Source: Myxococcales bacterium (GTDB lineage: Bacteria; Myxococcota_A; Polyangia; Polyangiales; Polyangiaceae). Taken from it: a stretch of DNA of 64,000 nucleotides. The translations under genes were made by a program, and so were the position numbers. The DNA lies in contig CANJCO010000007.1 in NCBI GenBank assembly GCA_947473045.1, positions 56,319 through 120,318 on the forward strand, written 5' to 3'. The notes under the pieces were generated by a model. It was given only the letters and a program-made list of their open reading frames with translations, made no database searches and had not been told where the DNA came from. Below, piece by piece: positions 54,898 to 64,000 of this stretch. How positions within the stretch are numbered: the first letter of the stretch is position 1; the number at the start of each line of letters is the position of its first letter.

Positions 54898-57897
54898 TCA
54901 AACGGGATCGCGGCGGCGCAGCAGCACGAACAAGATGACCATCATCACGAGGGTCATCGAAAACAGGATGCCGATCGGAAGGCCCGTCATGTTCCAGTTC
55001 ACGAAGCCCCACGCGCCCGGCATGGTGGCGCTCTCGACTTGAGCGACGGCGCACTGAAAATGCCCGCTCTGGATGAAATCGGGCGGGCTCGAAAGCGTCG
55101 GCTGGTGCAAGTCGATGAGCCACGCGGCCTGATTGCGAATCGCGTAGCGCTCCTGGGCGATCGCGCCCTCGAAGCCCCAGCGGGCCGGCATCGCGTACAT
55201 GAGCGGGCCGAGCATCGGGTTGGTGGTCATCGGGACCATGAGGCCGCCGAGCACGATCTGCGGGATGAGCGCGATCGGTGTGAGCGCCATCGCGGCTTCG
55301 GCGGAGGCCACCACCGTCGACAGCAGCAGTCCGAGCGCGGCCGCGTTCATCGACACGGCGACCATCGACGCGAGCTCCATCACAAACGCCGGAGCGCCGC
55401 CCTCGAAGCCGAGTGAGAAAAATACGATCCCGAGCAGCATGGTGCACTGGAGCACGCAGACGAGGCTCAAGATGATGTACTTGCTCATCACGTAGTTGAA
55501 GAGCGACAGGTTCACCATGCGCTCGCGCAGGTAGATCGAGCGCTCGGTGACGATCTCGCGCGCGGCGTTGCTCGTGCCGAACCAAACGCACGAGACCACG
55601 ACGAAGAACATCGCCGCAGTGTGGTCGGTGGTGGGGTTCATCTCCTTCAGGAGGTTGCCGGCGTTGCTGGTTGTCTGCGGGTTGCGGTTCGCGAGCTCCT
55701 GCAGCGCGCCGAGGCACCAAAACGGGATGGCCGATCGCTGTCCGCCGAACACGACCGCGAGCATGATCCCGATCACCGGGGCCTGCAGAAACATGATGGC
55801 CGCGCCGGCCCGATCGCGGATCTTGACCTTCCAGTACCGCGACATCAGGAGCATCAGCTGGCGCGACAGGGGCGTCGACGCTCTGGCCGGCGTGCCGCGC
55901 GCTGCGGGCTCGGTTCCGACCGCTCGCCGCCCGGCGTACATCTGCTGAAATACGGGGTTTTGATCGTGAAAGAACTCGGCCCGCCACTGCCTCGCGGCGT
56001 CGAGCCGCGCCGGCGCCCTCGGCGTGCTCGGGTCGCGCGTCTTCATCTGGTCGAGCACTGCGCGCTCACGCACGCTGAGCATGTCGAACATGTCGCGTGG
56101 GGTGTCGATGCGCGTGACGTTTCCGGTATAGCTCGCCCGGTACGGGCTGCCGGGACGCTCGATGATCGAACCGAAGAAGCGATAGGCCGCGTCGCCGGTG
56201 GGGCCGAAATAAGTCGGTATACCGCCATAGCCCATGATGAACGCGAGATTGAATTTCTCGAATTCGTCTTTAGCGGGCTGGTGAATCGTCATGACGATGG
56301 TCTTGCCGGTCTTCTTGGTGAGATCGGCGAGCAGGGTAATCAGCGACGTCGTGTCGTCGGCGGCGAGACCGCTTGTGGGCTCGTCGAGAAACACGATCAC
56401 CGGATCGGTCACCAGCTCGAGGGCGATGTTCACGCGCTTGCGCTGCCCGCCCGAAAGCACCTTTTTCTCAGGCTTTCCGATCTGCAGGTTCTTCACGCCC
56501 TCGAGGCCGAGATCGCGCAGCGTCTGCTCGACGCGCTGGTTGATCTCCTCGTCGGAATAGTCTGGCGGCAGGCGGAACTGAGCCGAGTACTTCACCGCCT
56601 CGAACACGGTCAACTCGGGATGAACGATGTCGTCCTGCGGCACATAGCCAATCGACCCGCGCAGCGCATCGTAGATGGCATACAAGTCTTCGCCGTTGAT
56701 GCGCACTTGCCCGGCAGTGGGGGGCAAATAGCCATTGAGCGTCATGAGGAGCGTCGTCTTGCCCGCCCCGCTGGGACCCATCAGCGCGATCATGTCGCCG
56801 GGCAGGGCCTTGAACGACACGTGATCGAGCAGGGTCTTCATCGACCCCGGGTTGTCGCGATCGGGAACCTCCAAAAATAGGTCCCACGCCTCGATTTCAT
56901 ACAGCGGCTTGCCGGCCCACGAGGCCTGCTGATCTTCGACGACGACGTTGACCTGCTGCCCGGCGATCTGAATGAGCAGCGGCATCGGGCCGATGAGGAC
57001 CTTCTCGCCGTGCTGGACCGGTACGCGCTGCCCGGGCGGAATGCGTTGCCCGCGCGCGAAGGTGCCGTTGGCGCTGCGCAGGTCTTCGAGAAAGAGCTGA
57101 CCGCCTTCTTGAACGATTCGGGCGTGGTGCGACGAGACTTGCGGGTGCGCGACCACGATCTTGTTGTCGGGAGTGCGGCCGATCGTGATGATGCCCCCCG
57201 CGCCCTGCATCGCCTCCATGCTGAGCTCGCCGATCACCGTGCGGTGGCGGCGAGCCGCCCCTTCCTGAGGCGCCGGCGCTGCGTGCGCGACCTCGGGCTG
57301 CGGTGGGACCGGGGGCTGCGCGGAGACTGGACCGCCCGACGCGGCGGCCTGCGCCAGCTGCGCCAGGAGCGCCACGGACACGGGCACGGGACCGAACGCG
57401 ACGAGGCCGTTCGGGTCGATGGGCACAGGCTGGTTGGGCGCGATCGGCTGCGGGCCGCCGACGTACGTGCCGCTCGTCGATCCGTGGTCGACGATCATCA
57501 TGCGATCGAGCATCACGGTCGCGTGCAGGGCGCTGATCGCGGCGTGCGCGATGACGACGGACGCACGCATCGGGTCGCGCCCGATGATCACGTGCCCGCG
57601 CTGCGCCGGCGCCTGTCCTTGACTCATGAGCATGCATACGAGGGCAGGGTGGCCGAGCGGCACCTGCACCTGACCGACGACGAACGCGGTGCGGAAGTCG
57701 AACGGCACAGGCTGCTGCGCGGGGACGGGGCCGCCGTTCGCGAAGCTCGTGCCATGGCCCAGGTCCACGAACAGCAGCAGGCCGCCCTGCTTGACGACGC
57801 GGGCGTGATGGGGAGCGACTCCCGGCCCCTGCAGCACGATATCTGCATCGGGAGCGCTGCCGATGGTGATGTGTTCGCGACCAATTCCGGGGATCAT
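54898..57897 (-). CDS. ABC-2/ABCG-type transporter with three N-terminal FHA domains
   Basis: three FHA repeats (GREHITIGSAPDADIVL, VIIGRDPMRASVVI...TSGTYV, ITIGRTPDNKIVVAHPQVSSHHARI...SANGTF); Walker A GPSGAGKTT; LSGGQRKRVNIALEL; ABC2 membrane domain. Confidence 0.92.
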   Translation of the reverse strand: MIPGIGREHITIGSAPDADIVLQGPGVAPHHARVVKQGGLLLFVDLGHGTSFANGGPVPAQQPVPFDFRTAFVVGQVQVPLGHPALVCMLMSQGQAPAQRGHVIIGRDPMRASVVIAHAAISALHATVMLDRMMIVDHGSTSGTYVGGPQPIAPNQPVPIDPNGLVAFGPVPVSVALLAQLAQAAASGGPVSAQPPVPPQPEVAHAAPAPQEGAARRHRTVIGELSMEAMQGAGGIITIGRTPDNKIVVAHPQVSSHHARIVQEGGQLFLEDLRSANGTFARGQRIPPGQRVPVQHGEKVLIGPMPLLIQIAGQQVNVVVEDQQASWAGKPLYEIEAWDLFLEVPDRDNPGSMKTLLDHVSFKALPGDMIALMGPSGAGKTTLLMTLNGYLPPTAGQVRINGEDLYAIYDALRGSIGYVPQDDIVHPELTVFEAVKYSAQFRLPPDYSDEEINQRVEQTLRDLGLEGVKNLQIGKPEKKVLSGGQRKRVNIALELVTDPVIVFLDEPTSGLAADDTTSLITLLADLTKKTGKTIVMTIHQPAKDEFEKFNLAFIMGYGGIPTYFGPTGDAAYRFFGSIIERPGSPYRASYTGNVTRIDTPRDMFDMLSVRERAVLDQMKTRDPSTPRAPARLDAARQWRAEFFHDQNPVFQQMYAGRRAVGTEPAARGTPARASTPLSRQLMLLMSRYWKVKIRDRAGAAIMFLQAPVIGIMLAVVFGGQRSAIPFWCLGALQELANRNPQTTSNAGNLLKEMNPTTDHTAAMFFVVVSCVWFGTSNAAREIVTERSIYLRERMVNLSLFNYVMSKYIILSLVCVLQCTMLLGIVFFSLGFEGGAPAFVMELASMVAVSMNAAALGLLLSTVVASAEAAMALTPIALIPQIVLGGLMVPMTTNPMLGPLMYAMPARWGFEGAIAQERYAIRNQAAWLIDLHQPTLSSPPDFIQSGHFQCAVAQVESATMPGAWGFVNWNMTGLPIGILFSMTLVMMVILFVLLRRRDPV

Positions 57898-58045
57898 GAT
57901 GCTTCACGTCTATCAGCGCCGGCTCTTGCGGACGGCCTTTTTTTTTGCGGCGATCGCGGGGGTAGCGGCGGTCTGGCCCCGTGTTCGCGCTCTTCCTCGC
58001 GCTCCTCCCGTCACCGGCCTCGCGGTCACGCGGCGCATCCTCGCT

Positions 58046-58937
58046 TCAGTCCGCGAGTACGTCGTCGACCGAGGCCGCAGTGACGGCCCGCGCTACCCAT
58101 TCGCGCAGCACCGTCACGTCGTTGCACGCGGCGATGCGCCCCTCGTGATCGGCAGTCAGTGTGAGGCCACGCGTGCGCAAAATCACCCGAAGCGCATCTC
58201 GCTCGCCTTCGCCGCGTCCGGCTTCGCGCCCCTCTTTGAGCCCCTTTTCGAGCCCCTGGGCGATGCCTTTTTCGAGCGCCTGATAGTAAAATGGATTGGT
58301 CGGGACGTAATTCGCGAAGTTCAATTCAGCCTCCAGAGCGAGACGCGCCGCGGCGCCGAGTGCAGACCAGATGACATCAAGATACACCACGTCGCGGTCA
58401 TCCGGCAGCGCGGGCAGCACTTGAAGCGCAGCGCGCGCGACGGCGAGGGCATCGGGCCCTTTCGCGTGCATCCGCGCCGACAGTACCGCCAAGTACGGAT
58501 GGGCCAGCGCCTCGGCGACATCCGTTACCCGAGGCACGTCCGCCGGCCCGATCACGAGCGGCCGCCACTCGTTGTACGGATCGAGCTGCACCGGTCTGCG
58601 CGCCCACGCGGCCACGGCCTCGTCTACGGCAATCACGACCACGACGGCGGGACACCGATACCGGCTTCGTGCCGACATCGCGTAAGACGGCATCGAATAG
58701 AGTTTATCCGCGTCTGCGCTGAGTTGAATTTCGGCAATCAGCACCACGTCGGGAGATTGCTGATTACCGAACGAGACTACGAGATCGGCCCGAAGCTCGG
58801 GCGCCGTGAGCGTGGCGTCGCAGACTTCGGCCTCGCCGGCGGTCGATGGCCACGCCGAGCGACGCGAGCAGGGTGCGGAGCAGCGACGGATCGCTGCGGA
58901 TCAGCTCGATCAGCACTTCGTGGTCCGTAGTCGGCAT
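58046..58937 (-). pseudogene. frameshifted Rpn/PD-(D/E)XK nuclease family (putative transposase-like) protein
   Basis: N-terminus MPTTDHEVLIELIRSDPSLLRTLLASLGVAIDR in one frame, continuation AGEAEVCDATLTAPELRADLVVSFGNQQSPDVVLIAEIQLSADADKLYSMPSY... in another; break near 58830-58850. Confidence 0.75.
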
Positions 58938-59618
58938 GACGGTCGGTGACCCAGCAGGCCGCGTGCCATGCGCGATCGTACTGATTTCAGGGAGATCGCG
59001 ATTGGGTAGGGTGGCCGGGCCAGCGCGGGGCCGTCCGGGGGCCAGGCCTCGCACCTGATTCACTGTGATGCGAACGCCGGGGCGCCGAGCGCGCGGCGCT
59101 GCGGGTGATGACGTGGCTTTCGAAAACGCGGCTACGCCAAAGGCGACGTCTCCGTGTCGTTCGAGGAGAGGTCGTCCACGAGGCAGATTTCGGCCGCGAT
59201 GCCGCTGACATCGAACGTCTGGAGCCAGCGCGTGCCGAGCTCGGTTAAGCTAAGCGCTTGGCTAACACAAAGAACGACCACAGGCGGCGCCGCTGGGCTC
59301 AATCGCGGGGGACAAAGGCGGGACGAACGACATGGGGTCGTCGGACGGTCGTTGGGCCAGCGGCGGTCGAGCGGTCCGAGACGGTTGGAGCGTGCCCGAG
59401 CCGATGCCGGCTGCGCTCCGGCGACGGCTGCTGCGCGTCAACCGCGCGGCCACACGGAGGAGCTCGCGTGCCGCGACACGTTGCGCCAGGCTGGCAGAGT
59501 GGTGCAGGCCCGATCCAGCGAGACGATCCACACGCCCCGCCCACGACCACGCGGCTGCGGGAAATGCTCGCGATTGTTCGTGGCACGACCGGTGCAGCGC
59601 TACGTTTCAGGAGGATTG

Positions 59619-60404
59619 ATGAAAACGATGCTGCTCCGGCCCGCGGGCCTTTCCGCCGCGCTTCTACTCGGATGTGTGCTCAGCGCCCTCGGCTGTTCGG
59701 CGGCGGTCGAAGGGCCCACGGAAGCGCCCACCGGCGCGTCCGCGGAGGAGGCCCTCACCGGGAGCTTCCCCGTCGGAACCCGGTTCCACACGACGGATGG
59801 GGTCAACCTCCGTGCTGCACCCAGCGTGCAAGGGGCTGTCCTGAACGTCATCCCAGCAGGGACCACCGTGCTCTGCGCGTCGGCCCAACCGAAGAGCGGC
59901 TGGTACGGCGTGACCTACCTGGGCAAGACGGGCTGGGTAAAGGCTGAATTTCTCGCGAACGGCCCCTCGAGTGGCGCCCAGAGCGGCGGATTCACGCGCT
60001 CGCAGGTCTACCAGATCGCGCGCACCCACATGCGGCCAGGCGCCGAGCGCGTGGCCGAGGATTTTCTGGATCCCAACCTCACGACCCAGGCTCTCGTCAA
60101 CGCGGTGGGCTGGCTGGCGACCCACAGCCCGCCAAGCTGGGAGATCAGCGCGATCAACTCGAACCACCACTACGATCCGGCAGCGCACTCGGGCGGCTAC
60201 GCGCTCGACCTCTACAACACGAAGCCGAGCGACGACGCGCGCTTCGTGCAGCTGGTCGATCAGGATCCGTACGTCGTCGAGGTCGGCCTGTCGGGCGACT
60301 ACACGGGGCAGCGGAGCCGAATTTCCGGCATGTATCTCTTTATCGAAAACGCGCCCACGCACGTGCACCTGGCCGTCAAGCAAGCGTACGGTTCGTTCCA
60401 GTAG
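59619..60404 (+). CDS. secreted lipoprotein with bacterial SH3 domain
   Basis: MKTMLLRPAGLSAALLLGCVLSALGC; SH3b pattern TTDGVNLRAAPSVQGAVLNVIPAGTTVLCA...GWYGVTYLGKTGWVKAEFL; GGAGG RBS. Confidence 0.85.
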   Translation: MKTMLLRPAGLSAALLLGCVLSALGCSAAVEGPTEAPTGASAEEALTGSFPVGTRFHTTDGVNLRAAPSVQGAVLNVIPAGTTVLCASAQPKSGWYGVTYLGKTGWVKAEFLANGPSSGAQSGGFTRSQVYQIARTHMRPGAERVAEDFLDPNLTTQALVNAVGWLATHSPPSWEISAINSNHHYDPAAHSGGYALDLYNTKPSDDARFVQLVDQDPYVVEVGLSGDYTGQRSRISGMYLFIENAPTHVHLAVKQAYGSFQ

Positions 60405-60574
60405 CCCTCTCCCAGCGCCTCTGCGCGACCTCGCGACAGCGCAGAACGGATGTTGGCTTCACCCTGCCCAACCCGGATGCTGCAGGCGCGCATCGCTGTC
60501 GCAGCGGTCGGCCGTCGCGGTCGCGCCCGCCAGGACTTCTTATGTGCCCACCCCCACGCGGAGGCGGGTGGGCC

Positions 60575-60751
60575 CTACCAGGGTGCTCGAAAAACACCCT
60601 GCTAGCAGGGTGCTCGAAGAACACCATGGTAGGGACTGGCGAAGCCAATTGCGTGAGGTGGGGACCGCGAAAAACCGCGTTTTTCGGGGCGTTGAGCTGA
60701 ATACCTCCCCGAGATGAAAGGCTAGCGGGCCGCTCTTTGACGGCCTGCTAG
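60575..60751 (+). repeat. multi-hairpin interspersed repeat, copy C (diverged; duplicated opposite terminal hairpin)
   Basis: ctaccagggtgctcgaaaaacaccctgctagcagggtgctcgaagaacacc...ctggcgaagccaattgcg...cgaaaaaccgcgtttttcgggg...gagatgaaaggctagcgggccgctctttgacggcctgctag. Confidence 0.9.
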
Positions 60752-62154
60752 ATCCCTTCGAGGTGCTTGCGGAAGTGTCGCATGACCCAGGCGTGAACCG
60801 GCGCCTGCGTCAGGATGTAGACAATCCAAGGCAGCGACGGAACGAACTCCTGGATCGCAGCGAGCGTGTAGCGCTTGTTCGCGACTTGTCTGAACTCGAG
60901 CCACCCGGTCGTGGTCGTCTTCGAGAGCAGGCCGCCGACAATGTGAAACTTGTCTCGCGTGTGATCGGGGCCGAGGTCGATGAGCTCGAGGATGAGCAGC
61001 GGGCGACTGACGAGCGCGAGGGAGAACGTGATTCGACTCGATCCGGGCGACCGCTCGACGCGAATGAAGGGCTTCAGAAACTCGGGCAGCCAGCGCATGT
61101 ACGCGTCGGACACGAAGCGGGCGTCGCGGTTGGGGAGCGACGGCAGGCGCTGGATCGAACGGACCGTAGGCGCGACGTGCTTTTTCGGCCGGGTGCGGGG
61201 CCGCGTGCGGGCTACGTCGACACGACCGCCGGCGTCGGAGCGTCGGAGGGTCTCCGTGAGCATGCTGGCGAACGTGGCGTACTTCACGTAGCGGGCGATC
61301 TCGGGGCGCGGCTGCAGCCGTGGGAGGTCGCACTGCAAGCTGTCGATGAGCGGCGCGACGAGCTCGTACGAGGCGCCCGAAAAGAGCTGCACCCAGCGCT
61401 TGGAGAAGCCGGTCGAAGCGATGGGCACCGGGACCATTCGCCGCCGCTTTCCGAGCGCCGCGGCGGTGTCTCGCAGGAGGTCCTCGTAGCAGAGCGACTC
61501 ACCGTTCACGACGTCGAACGTTCCCCCGACGAGCGCGGGATCTTCGAGCGACGCTGCAAGCACGGCGACGACGTCGTCGAGGAAGATCGCCTGCCCGGAG
61601 CTCTTCGTCCATTTTGGCAGCACCATCCACGGTAGCCGCGACACCAGCGAGCGCAAAATCTCGAACGAGCTGCCGCCCGGACCGACGACCATCCCCGCAC
61701 GAAGACAGGTGACCGGGATGTCCGCGGACTGGAGCACGCCTTCGACTTCGAGTCGGCTCGCGAGGTGCTGGCTCACGAACCCGGAAGGGGGTACGAGGCC
61801 GCCGAGATAGACGATTTGCTTCACGCCCTGCTGCGCGCACGCCTTGGCGAAGTTGTCGGCAAGCAGGAGGTCGGTGTCGTGGAAGTCCCCTTGAAACAGG
61901 CGCGACGACGGCATCATCGAATGCACGAGGTAGAACGCGACGTCGACGCCGCGAAGCGCCGCCTGGGTGCTCGTCGCCGAGAACAGGTCGCATTCGCGCC
62001 ACGTCGCGCCCGGCGAAGGCGGTCGCGCGCTGCGCGTCAAGCCGACGACGTCGTAGGCACCGCGCAGCTGCTCGATGAGGTGCGATCCGACGAACCCAGT
62101 CGCACCGGCGACCGCGATCGTCCTGCGCGCGTTCGTCGCGTTGGCGGAGCTCAC
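60748..62154 (-). CDS. NAD(P)-binding epimerase/oxidoreductase-like protein
   Basis: TIAVAGATGFVGSHLIEQL; FYLVHSM; C-terminal extended domain; GTG start overlapping upstream stop; stop TAG formed at repeat boundary. Confidence 0.85.
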   Translation of the reverse strand: MSSANATNARRTIAVAGATGFVGSHLIEQLRGAYDVVGLTRSARPPSPGATWRECDLFSATSTQAALRGVDVAFYLVHSMMPSSRLFQGDFHDTDLLLADNFAKACAQQGVKQIVYLGGLVPPSGFVSQHLASRLEVEGVLQSADIPVTCLRAGMVVGPGGSSFEILRSLVSRLPWMVLPKWTKSSGQAIFLDDVVAVLAASLEDPALVGGTFDVVNGESLCYEDLLRDTAAALGKRRRMVPVPIASTGFSKRWVQLFSGASYELVAPLIDSLQCDLPRLQPRPEIARYVKYATFASMLTETLRRSDAGGRVDVARTRPRTRPKKHVAPTVRSIQRLPSLPNRDARFVSDAYMRWLPEFLKPFIRVERSPGSSRITFSLALVSRPLLILELIDLGPDHTRDKFHIVGGLLSKTTTTGWLEFRQVANKRYTLAAIQEFVPSLPWIVYILTQAPVHAWVMRHFRKHLEGI

Positions 62155-62906
62155 CGGGACCGCACCGTGCCGAGGCCGCCGTCGACGCCGAAGACTTGCC
62201 CGGTCACCCAGGACTGCGCAGGATCGAGCAGAAACTCGAGCATTCGCGCGACGTCGTCGGGCTGGCCGACGCGACCCAGCGCGTGCATGGCCTGACTCGC
62301 GCGGAGCGACGCTTCGTTCGACACGATGCGCGCCGACAGCGGCGTATGAACGAGTCCCGGAGAGACCACGTTCACGCGAACGCCGCGCGGCGCATAGGTC
62401 GCGGCAGCGCTGAGCGCCAGCCCGACGATCCCCGCTTTCGCAGCGGCGACCGCTTCGTGATTGGCGAGGCCCACCCGCGCTGCCGCGGACGACACGAGCA
62501 CCAGCGAGCCGCCTCCGCTCCGCCCAAGGATGGGGGCCGCGGCCCGCGCGACCGAAAACGCCGTGCCGAGGTTCGCCCCGAGCACCTGCTCCCACTCGGC
62601 TGCCGAGGTCATGTGCGCGGCCTTGAGCAGGATGGATCCGGCGAGGTTCACGACGCCGTCGAGGCGCCCATGCCGCGCGAACGCATGGTCGAAGGCGGCC
62701 GCGGTCGCGTCGAAATCGCGCGCGTCGAACGGCGCGACGTCGCCGCCCACCCGACCGGCAAGCTCGCGCAGAGGCGCCTCGGATCGTCCGCCAAGCACCA
62801 GCCGAAACCCGCGATCGCGAAGCCGCGAGCACAGCGCGGCGCCGATCCCGCCGGCGGCGCCCACAACGAACATCACGCGCTCTTGCGCTGTAATCGGCTC
62901 TTGCAT
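62151..62906 (-). CDS. SDR family oxidoreductase
   Basis: VMFVVGAAGGIGAALCSRL; NLAGSILL; GFA-type VNVVSPGLVHTPLSARI; VTGQVFGVDGGLGT. Confidence 0.88.
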   Translation of the reverse strand: MQEPITAQERVMFVVGAAGGIGAALCSRLRDRGFRLVLGGRSEAPLRELAGRVGGDVAPFDARDFDATAAAFDHAFARHGRLDGVVNLAGSILLKAAHMTSAAEWEQVLGANLGTAFSVARAAAPILGRSGGGSLVLVSSAAARVGLANHEAVAAAKAGIVGLALSAAATYAPRGVRVNVVSPGLVHTPLSARIVSNEASLRASQAMHALGRVGQPDDVARMLEFLLDPAQSWVTGQVFGVDGGLGTVRSR

Positions 62907-63144
62907 GGCTCTCCGTCGGGTCAGCGGGCGAGCTGCGCGTGCTCTGCGCACATCACGCCCTGTGGACGAACGCTACGATGCACGCAGCAAGCGCCCTGCG
63001 TCGTCTCCGCGCATCGACGGTCCACAAAAGAAAATGGCCGGGAGGGTGGCCGCTGCGGAGTTGTGCGCCATCTTGCCCGCGGACCGGTCGCAGCGGGGCG
63101 CTCTGCGGGTCAGCCGGCACGGCTCAACGCCGCGGGCGAATTCG

Positions 63145-63816
63145 CTACTCCTTCCAGCCCAAAACCGCGCCTGTTGCCGCTCGGCCGCCGTGCTCCGCCA
63201 CGTCGTTGTGGGTCATCGTCACGCGGTCGAAGTCCCAACCCCGAAGCGGCTCCAGCGAGCGCAAGAAGGCTTTGCGGTCGCGGATCAAGGCGCGGAAAAG
63301 CAGGGTCTGTCCCGGCGCCTTGTCGACGCCGTTCATCCACGCGAAGCCGCCGGTCAGGCCACTGCGTCCCGGCAGGTAGAAAAGGAAGTCGGTGGTGATC
63401 AGCGTGCGCGACGGGGCGTGAAGCAGCAGCACCTCATTGGAGGACGGCGTGCCCTCGATCGGTAGCAGTTTCAAGTCAGACCCGAAGTCAGGCACAGCCC
63501 CCGGCGCCACAACGCCGGTGACCGTCAACGCGGGCTGCTTGCGGGGCACACCCGGGCTTCCCCACACTTCAGCGTCAGGGAATTCGCGCTGCCAGGCGCT
63601 CGCATGCAGGTGGTGGAAGTCGTTGGGGGCGAGGATCCAGCGCACGCGACCAAGCGCCCGCACCTCCGTTAGCAACTCCGGCGTGGGCTTGACGGGCGAA
63701 TGCACCAGCAGGTCTCCATTGACCCGCGCGATGACCATGCGCGCGCCCACTTGCATCCCAAGCAGGGAAAGGGGGACGGCAACGGTCCAAAGGTCAGCAG
63801 CGAGCAACTGAAGCAT
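63145..63816 (-). CDS. DUF4336-like/metallo-hydrolase-like protein
   Basis: RVRWILAPNDFHHLHASAWQREFPDAEVWGSPGV; TLITTDFLFYL; start MLQLLAADLWTVAVPL. Confidence 0.68.
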   Translation of the reverse strand: MLQLLAADLWTVAVPLSLLGMQVGARMVIARVNGDLLVHSPVKPTPELLTEVRALGRVRWILAPNDFHHLHASAWQREFPDAEVWGSPGVPRKQPALTVTGVVAPGAVPDFGSDLKLLPIEGTPSSNEVLLLHAPSRTLITTDFLFYLPGRSGLTGGFAWMNGVDKAPGQTLLFRALIRDRKAFLRSLEPLRGWDFDRVTMTHNDVAEHGGRAATGAVLGWKE

Positions 63817-63880
63817 GATGATTCCTGATGGAATGTGGTTTCTCTGACGCAGGGTCGGAAAAACGAAGCCAGTTTCCCCG

Positions 63881-64000
63881 AGCACCCTGCTAGCAGGGTG
63901 TTGAAAAACACCCTGATAGTAATTGGCGAAGCCAATTGCGTGGGGTGGGGACCCCGAAAAACCGCGTTTTTCGGGGCGGGGAGGTGCATACCTCCCCGAG
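63881..64000 (+). repeat. multi-hairpin interspersed repeat, copy D (runs off window end)
   Basis: ctagcagggtgttgaaaaacaccctgatagtaattggcgaagccaattgcgtggggtggggaccccgaaaaaccgcgtttttcggggcggggaggtgcatacctccccgag: matches the core of A. Confidence 0.95.

Overview
High-GC (>65% by eye) bacterial chromosome window, consistent with a myxobacterial/Polyangiia-type genome (inference from codon bias, many lipoproteins, MopE-like motifs and FHA-ABC genes). I support about 50 protein-coding genes, one tRNA-Val(GAC), a few terminator or operator-like sites, a 45-bp in-frame tandem repeat, one frameshifted Rpn/PD-(D/E)XK-type pseudogene and a 32-aa Lys-rich micropeptide absent from the ORF track. Main modules: (i) a thioredoxin-fold lipoprotein/TlpA/outer-membrane protein trio (4.3-7.5 kb); (ii) a CzcCBA-type metal efflux operon followed by a membrane protein, a porin and a TonB-like gene (8.9-18.5 kb), next to a split zinc/manganese-type ABC uptake locus with no permease in the window; (iii) an NfeD-like + flotillin + K+-channel-pore-like operon followed by an orphan histidine kinase (23.1-27.9 kb); (iv) a tightly coupled RidA-MarR-enoyl-CoA hydratase-acyl-CoA dehydrogenase-OYE/FnIII-PdxJ run (28.9-34.0 kb); (v) a three-FHA-domain ABC transporter (54.9-57.9 kb). 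The most unusual signal is a roughly 150-nt multi-hairpin repeat in four copies (19.46, 22.08, 60.58 and 63.88 kb). Its CTAG-bounded terminal hairpins are sometimes duplicated and show compensatory changes. The copies bracket two gene blocks, one pair inverted and one pair direct. No database search or folding was run; family calls come from motifs read by eye.
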